From NCBI GenBank assembly GCA_016744395.1, contig JADGEK010000036.1, positions 1-43,889 on the forward strand: a DNA stretch of 43,889 bases. Reading direction: 5' to 3'. Below, piece by piece: positions 27,974-36,930 of this stretch (the first letter of the stretch is position 1; every line of letters begins with the position of its first letter). The translations under genes were made by a program, and so were the position numbers. The stretch is from Gammaproteobacteria bacterium (GTDB taxonomy: Bacteria; Pseudomonadota; Gammaproteobacteria; GRL18). The notes beneath the pieces were generated by a model. It was not told where the DNA came from and searched no databases. It saw only the letters and a list, made by a program, of their open reading frames with translations.

Positions 27974-29578
27974 TTAAAACACCCTGATATCAAAAAAAGT
28001 ATCCGTTATTTGAGTTTCATTTATTTGTAAGTAAATGGCTTTAACTTCTTCCAAAGAACTCACAGGCAATGCTTCAAAATCCACTCCAACAATATCGGAA
28101 GGTAATCGGTCAATTATATTTTGTGCAGTAGCAAAACAAGCAACTCTTTCACTGATCCCATCGTTACTCGCATTCATATTAAATTTTGAATCACCAGGTA
28201 AAATAAGAGGTTTAGATTTCAAGATAAGAGATTGTATATTAAATCGGTTGGGAAAAAATCGACTGATTTCACCCTTTTGGTTTTCAAAGTAACAATAGAT
28301 ATAAGCATCCTGTTGTGTGCTCACCATAAGATTAAAAGACTCGCCAGGTGCTAAAAACACATCATTTTTATCCGCGTATCGAATTTCTAAGGTATTTTTA
28401 AGCTCATTATTAGATTGGATAATATTTGTCTCATCAATAGAAACAATTGAAGTCGAACTTTTGTTTGTATCCACTGAAAGACGCGTGGTATTGTTAGTAG
28501 CCGTTATTTCAGGCCAAAAAAAGTAAACAATAGTTGCGAGCAATAGACTGAAAATTGATGCCATAAATCCCCACTTAACGTAATTTTTTTCTGAGCCATT
28601 TTTCTTTGAGCTATTTTTCTTTGAGCCATGAGCACCTTGTTTTTTTTTCTTATTTTTTTTACTCAACCCCAGATTCAAAGTCACAGATTGGCACTGGTGT
28701 ATTAAGTCTTCATAAGATGGCGGGCGATCATCTTTATCAACAGCCATCATAGATAAAATTAAATCCACCACTTTTGTATTTAATTTAGGATTTATTTCTT
28801 TAGGGTTCAATGACTCCAATGAATTTTTTTTGATCACCATTTCAGTAAGATTATAACCCGCAAATGGCTTTTTACCTGTCACCATATGAAACAAGACACA
28901 GCCCAGGCCATAAATATCGACTTTGAAGTCAACATTATCAGGATCATTAAATTGCTCTGGAGCCATGGAACTTGGTGTTCCAAGCATTGTACCGACAACG
29001 GTTAAATCATTATTTTTATCAGATTGAGTTGAACGTGCAATACCCAAATCAGCTAATTTTGGAGTAAAATTAAATTCTGAGTCTGCCCCCTCATTTGAAT
29101 GCAATGGCTTGAGTAAAATATTCTCTGCTTTGATATCACGATGGATAATTGTTTTTTTAAAAGAATAGTCCAGGGCAAGAGTGATCTGCTCAATAATATT
29201 AAGTGCAGTCACTTGATCAATAATACCCACTTTTTTAATCCAATCTTGTAAAGAAGGGCCTTCTACAAATTCCATCGCTAAATACGGTGAAACAGGATAG
29301 TCAGATGCTTCAAGGGTCATTCCCGCCTGGAAGCAGGAAACAATATTCGGATGGATTAAATCAGCAAGAATTCGAGCTTCTCGGTGAAAGCGCTGAACAA
29401 AGTCTTCGTTGACAACATTTTGGTTCACATTTAAAACTTTAATCGCCACATCACGATTCAAAAAAGGCTGTCTCCCTTTATAAACCGTACCACTTCCCCC
29501 CTTACCAAGTATATTGAATACTTCCAGGTCAGGAATTTGGGGAGAGGCCAGACTGAATTCTTCAGTCTTATCAGTCAT
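27974..29578 (-). CDS. Membrane Ser/Thr protein kinase with C-terminal DUF4384-like domain
   Basis: 534 residues. A Hanks-type kinase domain (about 18-300) carries glycine loop GKGGSGTVYKG (25-35), Lys47, catalytic HRDIKAEN (146-153), DLG (177-179) and an activation segment with GTMLGTPSSMAPEQ, so it should be active. A lysine-rich juxtamembrane segment, one transmembrane helix (about 336-356) and a periplasmic tail follow. The tail (about 395-510, APGESFNLMVSTQQDAYIYC...RFFPNRF) matches the DUF4384 pattern also present in the FecR-like protein of the same cluster. The kinase heads the run and probably reads an envelope signal. A perfect 18-bp palindrome at 29629-29646, just upstream, may control it. 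ATG 29578 has only a weak ribosome site. Confidence 0.92.
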   Translation of the reverse strand: MTDKTEEFSLASPQIPDLEVFNILGKGGSGTVYKGRQPFLNRDVAIKVLNVNQNVVNEDFVQRFHREARILADLIHPNIVSCFQAGMTLEASDYPVSPYLAMEFVEGPSLQDWIKKVGIIDQVTALNIIEQITLALDYSFKKTIIHRDIKAENILLKPLHSNEGADSEFNFTPKLADLGIARSTQSDKNNDLTVVGTMLGTPSSMAPEQFNDPDNVDFKVDIYGLGCVLFHMVTGKKPFAGYNLTEMVIKKNSLESLNPKEINPKLNTKVVDLILSMMAVDKDDRPPSYEDLIHQCQSVTLNLGLSKKNKKKKQGAHGSKKNSSKKNGSEKNYVKWGFMASIFSLLLATIVYFFWPEITATNNTTRLSVDTNKSSTSIVSIDETNIIQSNNELKNTLEIRYADKNDVFLAPGESFNLMVSTQQDAYIYCYFENQKGEISRFFPNRFNIQSLILKSKPLILPGDSKFNMNASNDGISERVACFATAQNIIDRLPSDIVGVDFEALPVSSLEEVKAIYLQINETQITDTFFDIRVF

Positions 29579-29628
29579 TGTGACTCATCGTAATTCATAC
29601 TCATTTGAACGTTTTTAATACCCTTCAA

Positions 29629-29646
29629 TATCTGCAACTGCAGATA
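29629..29646. promoter_or_regulatory. Perfect palindrome, candidate operator upstream of the kinase gene
   Basis: TATCTGCA-AC-TGCAGATA is a perfect 8+2+8 dyad, 50-68 bases upstream of the kinase start codon in the divergent kinase/slyD region. This is the size and place of a dimeric repressor or activator site. There is no regulator gene next to it. Confidence 0.55.
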
Positions 29647-29787
29647 ATGTTATAAATCATCGTTTATAATATAGCTAATTATCCTCAATTTTGTATTGAT
29701 ATTTAATAATATTTACCATTTTATGGTATTTTCTCTCTATTTTGAGCACTTTCAGTCTCAGCCCTTAAGCTAAACAGCCAACAATAA

Positions 29788-29816
29788 TTGCACCATTTCA
29801 CAAAATAGTTTATAAA
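29788..29816 (+). promoter_or_regulatory. Promoter of slyD
   Basis: TTGCAC (29788-29793) and TATAAA (29811-29816) are separated by exactly 17 bases, a good sigma-70-type promoter 39 bases upstream of the slyD ATG. Confidence 0.65.
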
Positions 29817-29854
29817 TAAGGTTTTATTTTTAAAGTTAAAGGTAGTAAGTCCCC

Positions 29855-30412
29855 ATGGCGATAGAACAAGATCAAATTGTTGCAATTAAATACACGGCAA
29901 CAGTTAAAGACGAAATCATTGATAATAATATGGAAGATGCTGAGCCTCTTTTCTTCATGTATGGCCGTGGACAAATGATGCCTGGTTTAGAAACACGCAT
30001 TGCTGAGATGAATATTGGCGATTCCTCTGATTTAGAAATCCCCGCAGCTGAAGCTTATGGTGCACATGATCCCGATGCTATCCAGACGGTACCCAAAGAG
30101 CATCTGGCTCACCTTGATTTGCATGAAGGTCTCGTGCTTCAGGGCCAGGGTGATAATGGTGAACCCGTTATGGTCATTGTTAAAGACATTAATGAAGATA
30201 CCGTAGTTATGGATCATAACCACCCTATGGCTGGCCAGGATATCAGCTTTTCTGTCACGATCCAGGATATTCGCAACCCCAGTGAAGAAGAGTTAACAAT
30301 GGGCATTGCAGCAGAAAATCAGCATCACCATCACCACCATGAAGAAGGTGGTTGCTGTGGTGGCGGTGAAGGTAATTCGGATAAAGAAGGCGGAGGTTGT
30401 GGCTGCCACTAA
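29855..30412 (+). CDS. slyD: FKBP-type peptidyl-prolyl isomerase SlyD
   Basis: 185 residues, cytoplasmic. The FKBP core (VAIKYTATVKDE, PLFFMYGRGQMMPGLE, VVMDHNHPMAGQDISFSVTI) is interrupted by the 'insert-in-flap' domain (about 70-125), as in SlyD. The C-terminal tail has six consecutive histidines plus several cysteines (CCGGG, CGCH), the metal-binding tail that delivers Ni2+ in hydrogenase maturation and has chaperone function. ATG 29855 follows an AAAGGTAG-type ribosome site and a good promoter. It is transcribed away from the kinase cluster and converges with the RraB-like gene, so it marks the end of that cluster. Confidence 0.95.
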   Translation: MAIEQDQIVAIKYTATVKDEIIDNNMEDAEPLFFMYGRGQMMPGLETRIAEMNIGDSSDLEIPAAEAYGAHDPDAIQTVPKEHLAHLDLHEGLVLQGQGDNGEPVMVIVKDINEDTVVMDHNHPMAGQDISFSVTIQDIRNPSEEELTMGIAAENQHHHHHHEEGGCCGGGEGNSDKEGGGCGCH

Positions 30413-30450
30413 CAACCAAAGTTTAAACGCCTTGAATGCCTTTGAAAAGC

Positions 30451-30786
30451 CTATTTAAACGGTTCAACGGGTGAAACATCCATGCCATCATAGGCATGGA
30501 TGTTTCTATATTGTGCTAATTGATAAAAGTCCTGATTTCTTTTATCCAAAGAATTGATACTATGTTGCTCAATTTTTTCGAGTTGTAGCCAATACATCTC
30601 ATCAGGAAAGGACTGGTTAATATCAACCACCTCATACCCCTGCCCTTCAAGCACGGCAGCAAGTTCTTCAAGTGGCTCAATACATTCATTCTTAAAAAAA
30701 TAACCCCAGGCTAGTTCCTGTTCCATATTCCAACCCGCTTTGCGCATTTTAAAAAAGAGTTGCTCAATATCAATTGTTGAAATCAT
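30451..30786 (-). CDS. RraB-like (ribonuclease E inhibitor-type) small protein
   Basis: 111 residues, soluble and acidic. The pattern of an N-terminal helix (IEQLFFKMRKAGWNMEQELAWGYFF), then EPLEELAAVLEGQGYEVVDI and a tryptophan-bearing strand, matches my picture of the RraB/ribonuclease E regulator fold. There is no signal peptide or metal motif. It is a single gene between the convergent slyD and a strong bidirectional terminator. The assignment is by overall pattern, not by a diagnostic motif, so 'conserved small protein' is a safe fallback. Confidence 0.6.
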   Translation of the reverse strand: MISTIDIEQLFFKMRKAGWNMEQELAWGYFFKNECIEPLEELAAVLEGQGYEVVDINQSFPDEMYWLQLEKIEQHSINSLDKRNQDFYQLAQYRNIHAYDGMDVSPVEPFK

Positions 30787-30814
30787 ATCTATTGCTCTAA
30801 CAAATGTTGTCCAT

Positions 30815-30843
30815 AAAAAAACCGACTTTAAGTCGGTTTTTTT
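30815..30843. terminator. Strong bidirectional intrinsic terminator
   Basis: ACCGACT-TTA-AGTCGGT (30821-30837) is a perfect stem flanked by A-runs on the left and T-runs on the right, so it works on both strands. On the minus strand it closes the thrS-to-merR operon just after the MerR-type gene. Confidence 0.9.
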
Positions 30844-30888
30844 ATTGTATTTCGATTCTATCTTCTAAATAAAGAAGACAAACCAACT

Positions 30889-31245
30889 CTAAGTTTTTAA
30901 AATATTGAGAACTTCTTCTAACTCTGTTCTGAGTTGAGAAATAATTTGGTGACTGCGAGTGACATCTTCTTTAGATTCTTCACCTTCAAGTTTCTGACGA
31001 GCGCCCCCAATTGTATAGCCATGCTCATACAAAAGGCTACGGATCTGACGTATCATAATTACATCTTGACGTTGGTAATATCTTCTATTACCACGGCGCT
31101 TGACAGGTTTTAACTTGGGAAATTCTTGTTCCCAATAGCGAAGTACATGAGGTTTTACATCACATAAGTCACTGACCTCACCAATGGTAAAATAACGTTT
31201 CCCTGGAATAACAGGGAGTTCATTATTATTCGACGCTTCCAGCAT
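30889..31245 (-). CDS. MerR-family transcriptional regulator downstream of ihfA
   Basis: 118 residues. A MerR-type winged-helix DNA-binding domain ([26 protein letters not shown]...[11 protein letters not shown]) occupies about 18-85, followed by a short coiled-coil tail (about 90-118) without cysteines or an effector domain. This short MerR-like gene directly after ihfA is a recurring arrangement in gammaproteobacteria. Its start overlaps the ihfA end by 20 bases, indicating translational coupling. Effector and targets are unknown. Confidence 0.88.
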   Translation of the reverse strand: MLEASNNNELPVIPGKRYFTIGEVSDLCDVKPHVLRYWEQEFPKLKPVKRRGNRRYYQRQDVIMIRQIRSLLYEHGYTIGGARQKLEGEESKEDVTRSHQIISQLRTELEEVLNILKT

Positions 31246-31525
31246 ATGCTTCTACCCGAGCCTTTAGTTTTTGTCCAGGTTTAAAAGTAACAACTCTACG
31301 GGCTGAGATTGGAATCTCTTCCCCAGTTTTAGGATTACGACCAGGGCGCTCGCTTTTATCCCTGATATCAAAATTACCAAATCCAGATAACTTTATCTGT
31401 CCACCCGTTTCAAGAGCAATTCTCAGCTCTTCATAAAATGCTTCAACAAACTCTTTAGCTTCGCGTTTGTTAAGGCCTAATTCATCAAATAATCTTTCTG
31501 CCATATCGGCTTTTGTTAGCGCCAT
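31226..31525 (-). CDS. ihfA: Integration host factor subunit alpha
   Basis: 99 residues of the HU/IHF family: [28 protein letters not shown] at the N-terminus, [21 protein letters not shown] forming the DNA-inserting arm (conserved Pro at the arm tip), and a closing [10 protein letters not shown]. It forms a heterodimer with IhfB that bends DNA at specific sites. The position directly after pheT is the standard gammaproteobacterial arrangement and separates it from HU and IhfB. Confidence 0.97.
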   Translation of the reverse strand: MALTKADMAERLFDELGLNKREAKEFVEAFYEELRIALETGGQIKLSGFGNFDIRDKSERPGRNPKTGEEIPISARRVVTFKPGQKLKARVEAYAGSVE

Positions 31526-31576
31526 TTTTTTCTCATCTTTCTATATTTTTGAGCTTATGTTTAGTGAGACTTTAAA

Positions 31577-34066
31577 TTAGTCCCTGAGTTTAGCTCCGTG
31601 TTGTTGCTCTAAATCACTTAATACTGCTTTGATAAGAGTATCAATTTCGTCATCTTTCAATGTGCGAGATTGCTCTTGCAAGCTCAGACTAACAGCCAGG
31701 CTCTTTTTACCAGCATCAACACCATCTCCAATATAAACATCAAACAATTCAACACTCACATTTCGGCCACTGCTCTTACTTTCTTCTGAAGTCTCTTTTA
31801 AAGATTTGGCCAGTGTCTCTTCTGCTGTTTGACGAATACAGTTAATTATAGCAGATGATTCAGTTTCGTCATCTACAATAATAGCAATATCTCGACGAAT
31901 TGCAGGAAATTTCGATAATATTTCGAAATTTGGTACTTTTGCAGCTGAAATTGCATCAAATTCCAGCTCAAAAAGTATACTTGTGCTCTTTACATCCATG
32001 GCTTTAGCCACATTGGGATGTAAAGTCCCCATCCAGCCAACTGGATGATTATTTTTATAAATTCGAGCCGATTGTCCTGGATGAAGAGCAGGATTTTTTT
32101 CTGGTGCAAAATGATAACTCGATAAATCACCACCCAAACTTAAAAGTGCTTCAACATCCGCTTTTAGATCATAAAAGTCGACTGCCTGAGTTTTTTCACC
32201 CCACTGTTCAGGAAAAGCGCTACCATTGATAATACCAGCAATCATGACTTCTTGTAATAAATCACTCTTACCTTGTACAACATCCTGTTGTTTTTCAGTA
32301 CCAGAAGCATCGCTACTTGAACCGCCTGGTACAAAACGCGAGCCCACTTCAAATAATCGAATACGATTTTGTTGACGATTTTGATTATAAACCAGGGCAT
32401 TAATCAACCCTGTCCATAAACTGGTCCGCATCACTGATAAATCTTCGGATATCGGGTTCGTTAACTTGATACCAGGATTATCGGGTGTAATTAAATTCTG
32501 CGCTTTGGGTTCAACAAAACTATAACAAATTGCTTCCTGATAGCCCAAACTCACCATGAGTTCTTTTATTTTTAATTCATTAATAGTGTCTTCAGGACAG
32601 GCTGACATTTCAATTGAGCCATGAGGCAAGGTAAACGGCAGATTATCATAACCATAAATCCGCCCTATTTCCTCAACTAAATCAACATCATACTCTATAT
32701 CAAAACGAAATGTAGGTGCTGTCACTTGCCAACTGTCTTCATAGTCTACCACGTTCATTTCTAAACGGGTCAGGACATCCTTCACAGTTTCGTCATCTAT
32801 CTCAACACCAAGCACTTGAGTAATTTTATCTTTTTTCAACAAAACAGGCTTGGCTTTGGGGATATACTCATTACAGCTTTTCTCTACAATAGGACCCACT
32901 TCCCCGCCCGCAATCTCAAGAATGAGTTCAGTAGCACGCTCAATGGCTTTAACCTGTAGTTCTGGATCGACCCCACGCTCAAAACGATGAGACGAATCCG
33001 TGTGTAAGCCATGAGTTCTTGCCTTACCGATTATCAGTTCAGGATTAAAAAAAGCACTTTCTAAGAATAGATTCTGAGTGTTATCAGTGACAGCAGAGCT
33101 TTCACCCCCCATAATACCCGCTAAGGCCAAAGCCTGAGCATCATCCGCAATAACCAGATTATCGGCATTCAATGAGATTTCTTGGCCGTCCAGAAGAATT
33201 AATTTTTCATCCTGAGAAGCCATGCGAACATTAATTTGTCCCTGAATTTTGTCCAGATCAAAGGCATGCATTGGCTGTCCTAGCTCAATCATCACAAAAT
33301 TGGTGATATCAACCAAAGGACTAATAGAGCGATTACCACAGCGACGCAATTTCTCCTGCATCCACATAGGGGTTTCTGCTTTGATATTGACATTTTTTAT
33401 AATGCGCCCTGCATAGCGAGGGCAAGCTTCTTCAGCTTCAATATTGATCTTTATTTGGTCATTAATATTGACTGTCTGCTCTTTAATATCAACAGGAGTC
33501 ACTGTATTGCGAGTCATCACACCAGTTTCACGTGCGACACCTGCAATTGAAAAACAATCACCACGGTTAGGCGTAACACCCAGTTCGATACTAACATCAT
33601 CCAGCTTCAAGTAATCAATAATAGTCGTGCCAATCGGTGCATCTGCAGGCAACTCCATGATACCGTCGGCACTATCAGCCAGGCCAATTTCTTTTTCAGA
33701 GCAAAGCATACCCATAGAAACCACACCGCGAAGTTTGGATTTCTTAATTTTAAAATTGCCAGGCAATACTGCTTTAACCATTGCGCAGGCAACCATCAAA
33801 TCTTTGCGTGCATTTGCAGCACCACAAACAATTTGTAGAGGCTCATCTGAAAGCGCACCAACATCGACCAAACACACTTGAAGCTTATCTGCATCCGGAT
33901 GCTTTTCGGCACTTAAGATTTTACCAATAACGACACCACTATGGGCGGGAGCAACGGGTTCAATAGCATCAACTTCCAGACCCGCCATCGTGAGTTGATG
34001 GCCCAATACAGTAGTACTTAAATCTGGGTTGACCCATTCTCTTAACCATTGTTCACTAAATTTCAT
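31577..34066 (-). CDS. pheT: Phenylalanyl-tRNA synthetase beta subunit
   Basis: 829 residues; the beta chain of the alpha2-beta2 enzyme that charges tRNA-Phe. An N-terminal tRNA-binding (EMAP-like) domain (about 40-150: VVIGKILSAEKHPDADKLQ), B3/B4 editing region (VTPNRGDCFSIAGVARE; AGIMGGESSAV), B5 domain, a synthetase-like core (EEIGRIYGYDNLP) and a C-terminal anticodon-binding FDX-ACB domain (FPAIRRDIAIIVDDE) are visible. It is some 30 residues longer than the common length, owing to low-complexity Ser/Gln/Lys-rich insertions near residues 575-600 and 770-785. AGGAAT precedes ATG 34066. Confidence 0.97.
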   Translation of the reverse strand: MKFSEQWLREWVNPDLSTTVLGHQLTMAGLEVDAIEPVAPAHSGVVIGKILSAEKHPDADKLQVCLVDVGALSDEPLQIVCGAANARKDLMVACAMVKAVLPGNFKIKKSKLRGVVSMGMLCSEKEIGLADSADGIMELPADAPIGTTIIDYLKLDDVSIELGVTPNRGDCFSIAGVARETGVMTRNTVTPVDIKEQTVNINDQIKINIEAEEACPRYAGRIIKNVNIKAETPMWMQEKLRRCGNRSISPLVDITNFVMIELGQPMHAFDLDKIQGQINVRMASQDEKLILLDGQEISLNADNLVIADDAQALALAGIMGGESSAVTDNTQNLFLESAFFNPELIIGKARTHGLHTDSSHRFERGVDPELQVKAIERATELILEIAGGEVGPIVEKSCNEYIPKAKPVLLKKDKITQVLGVEIDDETVKDVLTRLEMNVVDYEDSWQVTAPTFRFDIEYDVDLVEEIGRIYGYDNLPFTLPHGSIEMSACPEDTINELKIKELMVSLGYQEAICYSFVEPKAQNLITPDNPGIKLTNPISEDLSVMRTSLWTGLINALVYNQNRQQNRIRLFEVGSRFVPGGSSSDASGTEKQQDVVQGKSDLLQEVMIAGIINGSAFPEQWGEKTQAVDFYDLKADVEALLSLGGDLSSYHFAPEKNPALHPGQSARIYKNNHPVGWMGTLHPNVAKAMDVKSTSILFELEFDAISAAKVPNFEILSKFPAIRRDIAIIVDDETESSAIINCIRQTAEETLAKSLKETSEESKSSGRNVSVELFDVYIGDGVDAGKKSLAVSLSLQEQSRTLKDDEIDTLIKAVLSDLEQQHGAKLRD

Positions 34067-34103
34067 ATCTTATTCCTGGACTTCTTGTACTGTATATTAA
34101 GTA

Positions 34104-34185
34104 GGGATTAAACACTATTGACTGGTAATCCCCATTCTCTCTTCTTTATCTCAAGGCAACATGCAGCCCTGAGGCAAAGAAGAGA
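34104..34185 (-). other. Structured pheS-pheT intercistronic region with two hairpins
   Basis: TCTCTTCTTT (34138-34147) pairs perfectly with AAAGAAGAGA (34176-34185), and the stem continues through CTCA/TGAG and GGC/GCC. A second dyad, GGGATTA (34104-34110) and TAATCCC (34126-34132), follows in transcription order. Neither has a U-tract. The pheS-pheT gap is 152 bases, long for this gene pair, suggesting RNA processing or translational control of pheT. Confidence 0.6.
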
Positions 34186-34218
34186 ACGCTTTAAGCTAAA
34201 TAAACGATTACAGATTTA

Positions 34219-35250
<1,032 letters not shown>

Positions 35251-35300
35251 TTAAATAAATACTAATTATTATATCGCCGTTAACGATACTCTTTTACAAC

Positions 35301-35331
35301 AAAAAAAGGGGGAAGGCTTTCACCTTCCCCC
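35301..35331 (-). terminator. Terminator-type hairpin (attenuator candidate) upstream of pheS
   Basis: On the minus strand GGGGGAAGG (35323-35331) and CCTTCCCCC (35308-35316) form a perfect 9-bp stem with a 6-base loop, followed by seven Us (35301-35307). It lies in the 182-base rplT-pheS gap, where E. coli has the pheM leader and attenuator. A Phe-rich leader peptide placed before the hairpin was not found. Confidence 0.75.
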
Positions 35332-35420
35332 TCTTCTTTTACTAACATTTAAGAGTGTAAAGAGCTTTAGCACTTGAGAGTCTCAGTACTAATCGCTTTA
35401 CAATTTTAATATCTTAGCGC

Positions 35421-35780
35421 TTATGCAGAAAGTGCAGTTTTTGCTTGTTCAGCAATTACAGTAAATGCACCTTTGTCAAAAATAGCCATATCTGAAAGTA
35501 CTTTACGATCGATTTCGATATTTGCTTTTTTCATGCCATTAATCATACGGCTATAGCTTAAACCATTTTCACGTGCGCCTGCATTAATACGTGCAATCCA
35601 TAATTGACGGAATTGACGCTTACGTTGACGACGGTCACGATACTGGTACTGACCTGCTTTAGTGACTGCTTGAACGGCAGCACGGAATACATTTTTGCGA
35701 CGTCCAGAATAACCTTTCGCCAGTTTAATAATTTTCTTGTGTTTAGCGTGTGCCTGAACACCACGTTTTACTCTTGCCAT
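35421..35780 (-). CDS. rplT: 50S ribosomal protein L20
   Basis: 119 residues, standard length: [23 protein letters not shown], then [22 protein letters not shown]20 binds 23S rRNA early in 50S assembly and, in relatives, represses the rpmI-rplT message by binding its leader. AAGGAGCAC precedes ATG 35780. Confidence 0.98.
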   Translation of the reverse strand: MARVKRGVQAHAKHKKIIKLAKGYSGRRKNVFRAAVQAVTKAGQYQYRDRRQRKRQFRQLWIARINAGARENGLSYSRMINGMKKANIEIDRKVLSDMAIFDKGAFTVIAEQAKTALSA

Positions 35781-35812
35781 TTTATGTGCTCCTTATTCTC
35801 TTAATTAAAAGC

Positions 35813-36010
35813 TTAAACTAAACGTAACATACGCTTAATTGCTGGAGCATCTGACGCATCAATTGAGTCAGGGCTACGTAAATGACGCTTACGCTTAGTG
35901 GTCATTTTGGTCAAGATGTGGCTGCGGTTAGCATTACCACGTTTAATACGACCAGAACCAGTCACTTTAAAACGCTTGGAAGCACCACGTTTGGATTTCA
36001 TTTTTGGCAT
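35813..36010 (-). CDS. rpmI: 50S ribosomal protein L35
   Basis: 65 residues starting [16 protein letters not shown], the canonical L35 N-terminus. ATG 36010 has AGAGGTGT upstream; the longer frame from 36052 adds 14 residues with no homology to L35 and no ribosome site, so it is rejected. It forms the usual infC-rpmI-rplT group. Confidence 0.97.
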   Translation of the reverse strand: MPKMKSKRGASKRFKVTGSGRIKRGNANRSHILTKMTTKRKRHLRSPDSIDASDAPAIKRMLRLV

Positions 36011-36173
36011 AATACACCTCTCTATATATACGCATTGATTCGTTAATCGCAATTATTTTGATTAACATTTTCTTCTTTTAATAAAAACTTCTTTAAATAA
36101 AAAAAGAGTTAAGTAAAAAAACAACACTATACTCAAAAAGATAGCCTGAGGCAGGCCTCCTCATGAGTGGTTG
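36011..36173 (-). promoter_or_regulatory. infC-rpmI leader region with a short hairpin and U-run
   Basis: A 163-base gap. In minus-strand RNA, a TGAGG/CCTCA stem (about 36146-36162) is followed by AUCUUUUUG, a weak terminator-like element. In E. coli this neighbourhood contains the L20 translational operator for rpmI; an equivalent structure is plausible but was not demonstrated. Confidence 0.4.
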
Positions 36174-36722
36174 TTACTTTTTGCTTTTTGGTGCTAAAAC
36201 CATTGTCATTTGACGACCTTCAAGCTTGGCACGTTGTTCCACATTGGCCAGCTCATCCAGATCTTTAGCAACTCGATTCAATACATCAAGACCTAGCTCA
36301 CGGTGAGCCATTTCACGACCGCGGAATCTTATTGTCACTTTAGTTTTATCACCATTTTCAAGAAAACGAGTCAGGTTGCGTAGTTTGACCTGATAATCGC
36401 CCTCTTCAGTCCCTGGTCTGAGTTTAACCTCTTTAACCTGGGTTTGTTTCTGTTTTTTCTTTTCCTGAGCTTTCTTCTTTTTCTGCTCAAAAATAAATTT
36501 GCCGTGATCCATCACACGACAAACAGGAGGATTGGCTGTCGGCGCAATCTCCACTAGATCCATTTCACTGTCATTGGCCAATCTTTTGGCATCTGCAAGG
36601 CTCATAATCCCTGCTTGTTCCCCATCTGCGCCAATAACTCGAAGTTCTCTGGCTATAATATCGTCATTTATACGGGTTTTGTTTGATTTAGATTTATCAA
36701 ACTGTCTTCTTGGGGCTGCGAT
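36174..36722 (-). CDS. infC: Translation initiation factor IF-3, ATC start codon
   Basis: With an ATC start at 36722 the product has 182 residues, beginning (M)[20 protein letters not shown], the typical IF-3 N-terminus. AGGAG lies 9 bases before the ATC. The first in-frame ATG (36605) would remove 39 conserved residues, including the start of the N-domain. The N-domain, the lysine-rich linker ([13 protein letters not shown]) and the C-domain ([29 protein letters not shown]) are all present. Rare AUU/AUC starts on infC are the basis of IF-3 autoregulation in E. coli, since IF-3 discriminates against non-canonical starts. It follows thrS by 208 bases. Confidence 0.95.
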   Translation of the reverse strand: MAAPRRQFDKSKSNKTRINDDIIARELRVIGADGEQAGIMSLADAKRLANDSEMDLVEIAPTANPPVCRVMDHGKFIFEQKKKKAQEKKKQKQTQVKEVKLRPGTEEGDYQVKLRNLTRFLENGDKTKVTIRFRGREMAHRELGLDVLNRVAKDLDELANVEQRAKLEGRQMTMVLAPKSKK

Positions 36723-36930
36723 GGGTTGTATCTCCTAAAAGTTGGCCATTTTATTTCGTGACGTTCTATTTATGGCGTTTTATTACCCAAACGACATAAA
36801 TCAATGAACGCAGTATTCTATTAGACTTTTTTATGAAAAGCCATATATTATTTAATAAAAAGCTTAATAAAAATGACTTTTCGTTTTTCTTTCAAGTAAA
36901 CACTCAAAGATCATCTTTGGACATTAATAA

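Noticed and set aside
30331-30348. Six consecutive His codons, looking like a cloning tag
   Set aside because: They sit within a natural His/Cys-rich SlyD tail that continues with cysteines, with normal gene context on both sides.
30787-30888. tRNA gene after the merR-type gene, as seen in some relatives
   Set aside because: The stretch contains only the terminator hairpin and A+T-rich sequence; no cloverleaf or TTCGA-type T-loop.
35280-35348. 22-codon ORF as a pheM-type leader peptide
   Set aside because: Its Phe codons fall in the U-tract after the terminator stem, so ribosome stalling there could not act by the classical mechanism; no clear ribosome site.
36011-36052. 42-base N-terminal extension of L35
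   Set aside because: The canonical MPKMKSKRG start with a good ribosome site is at 36010.
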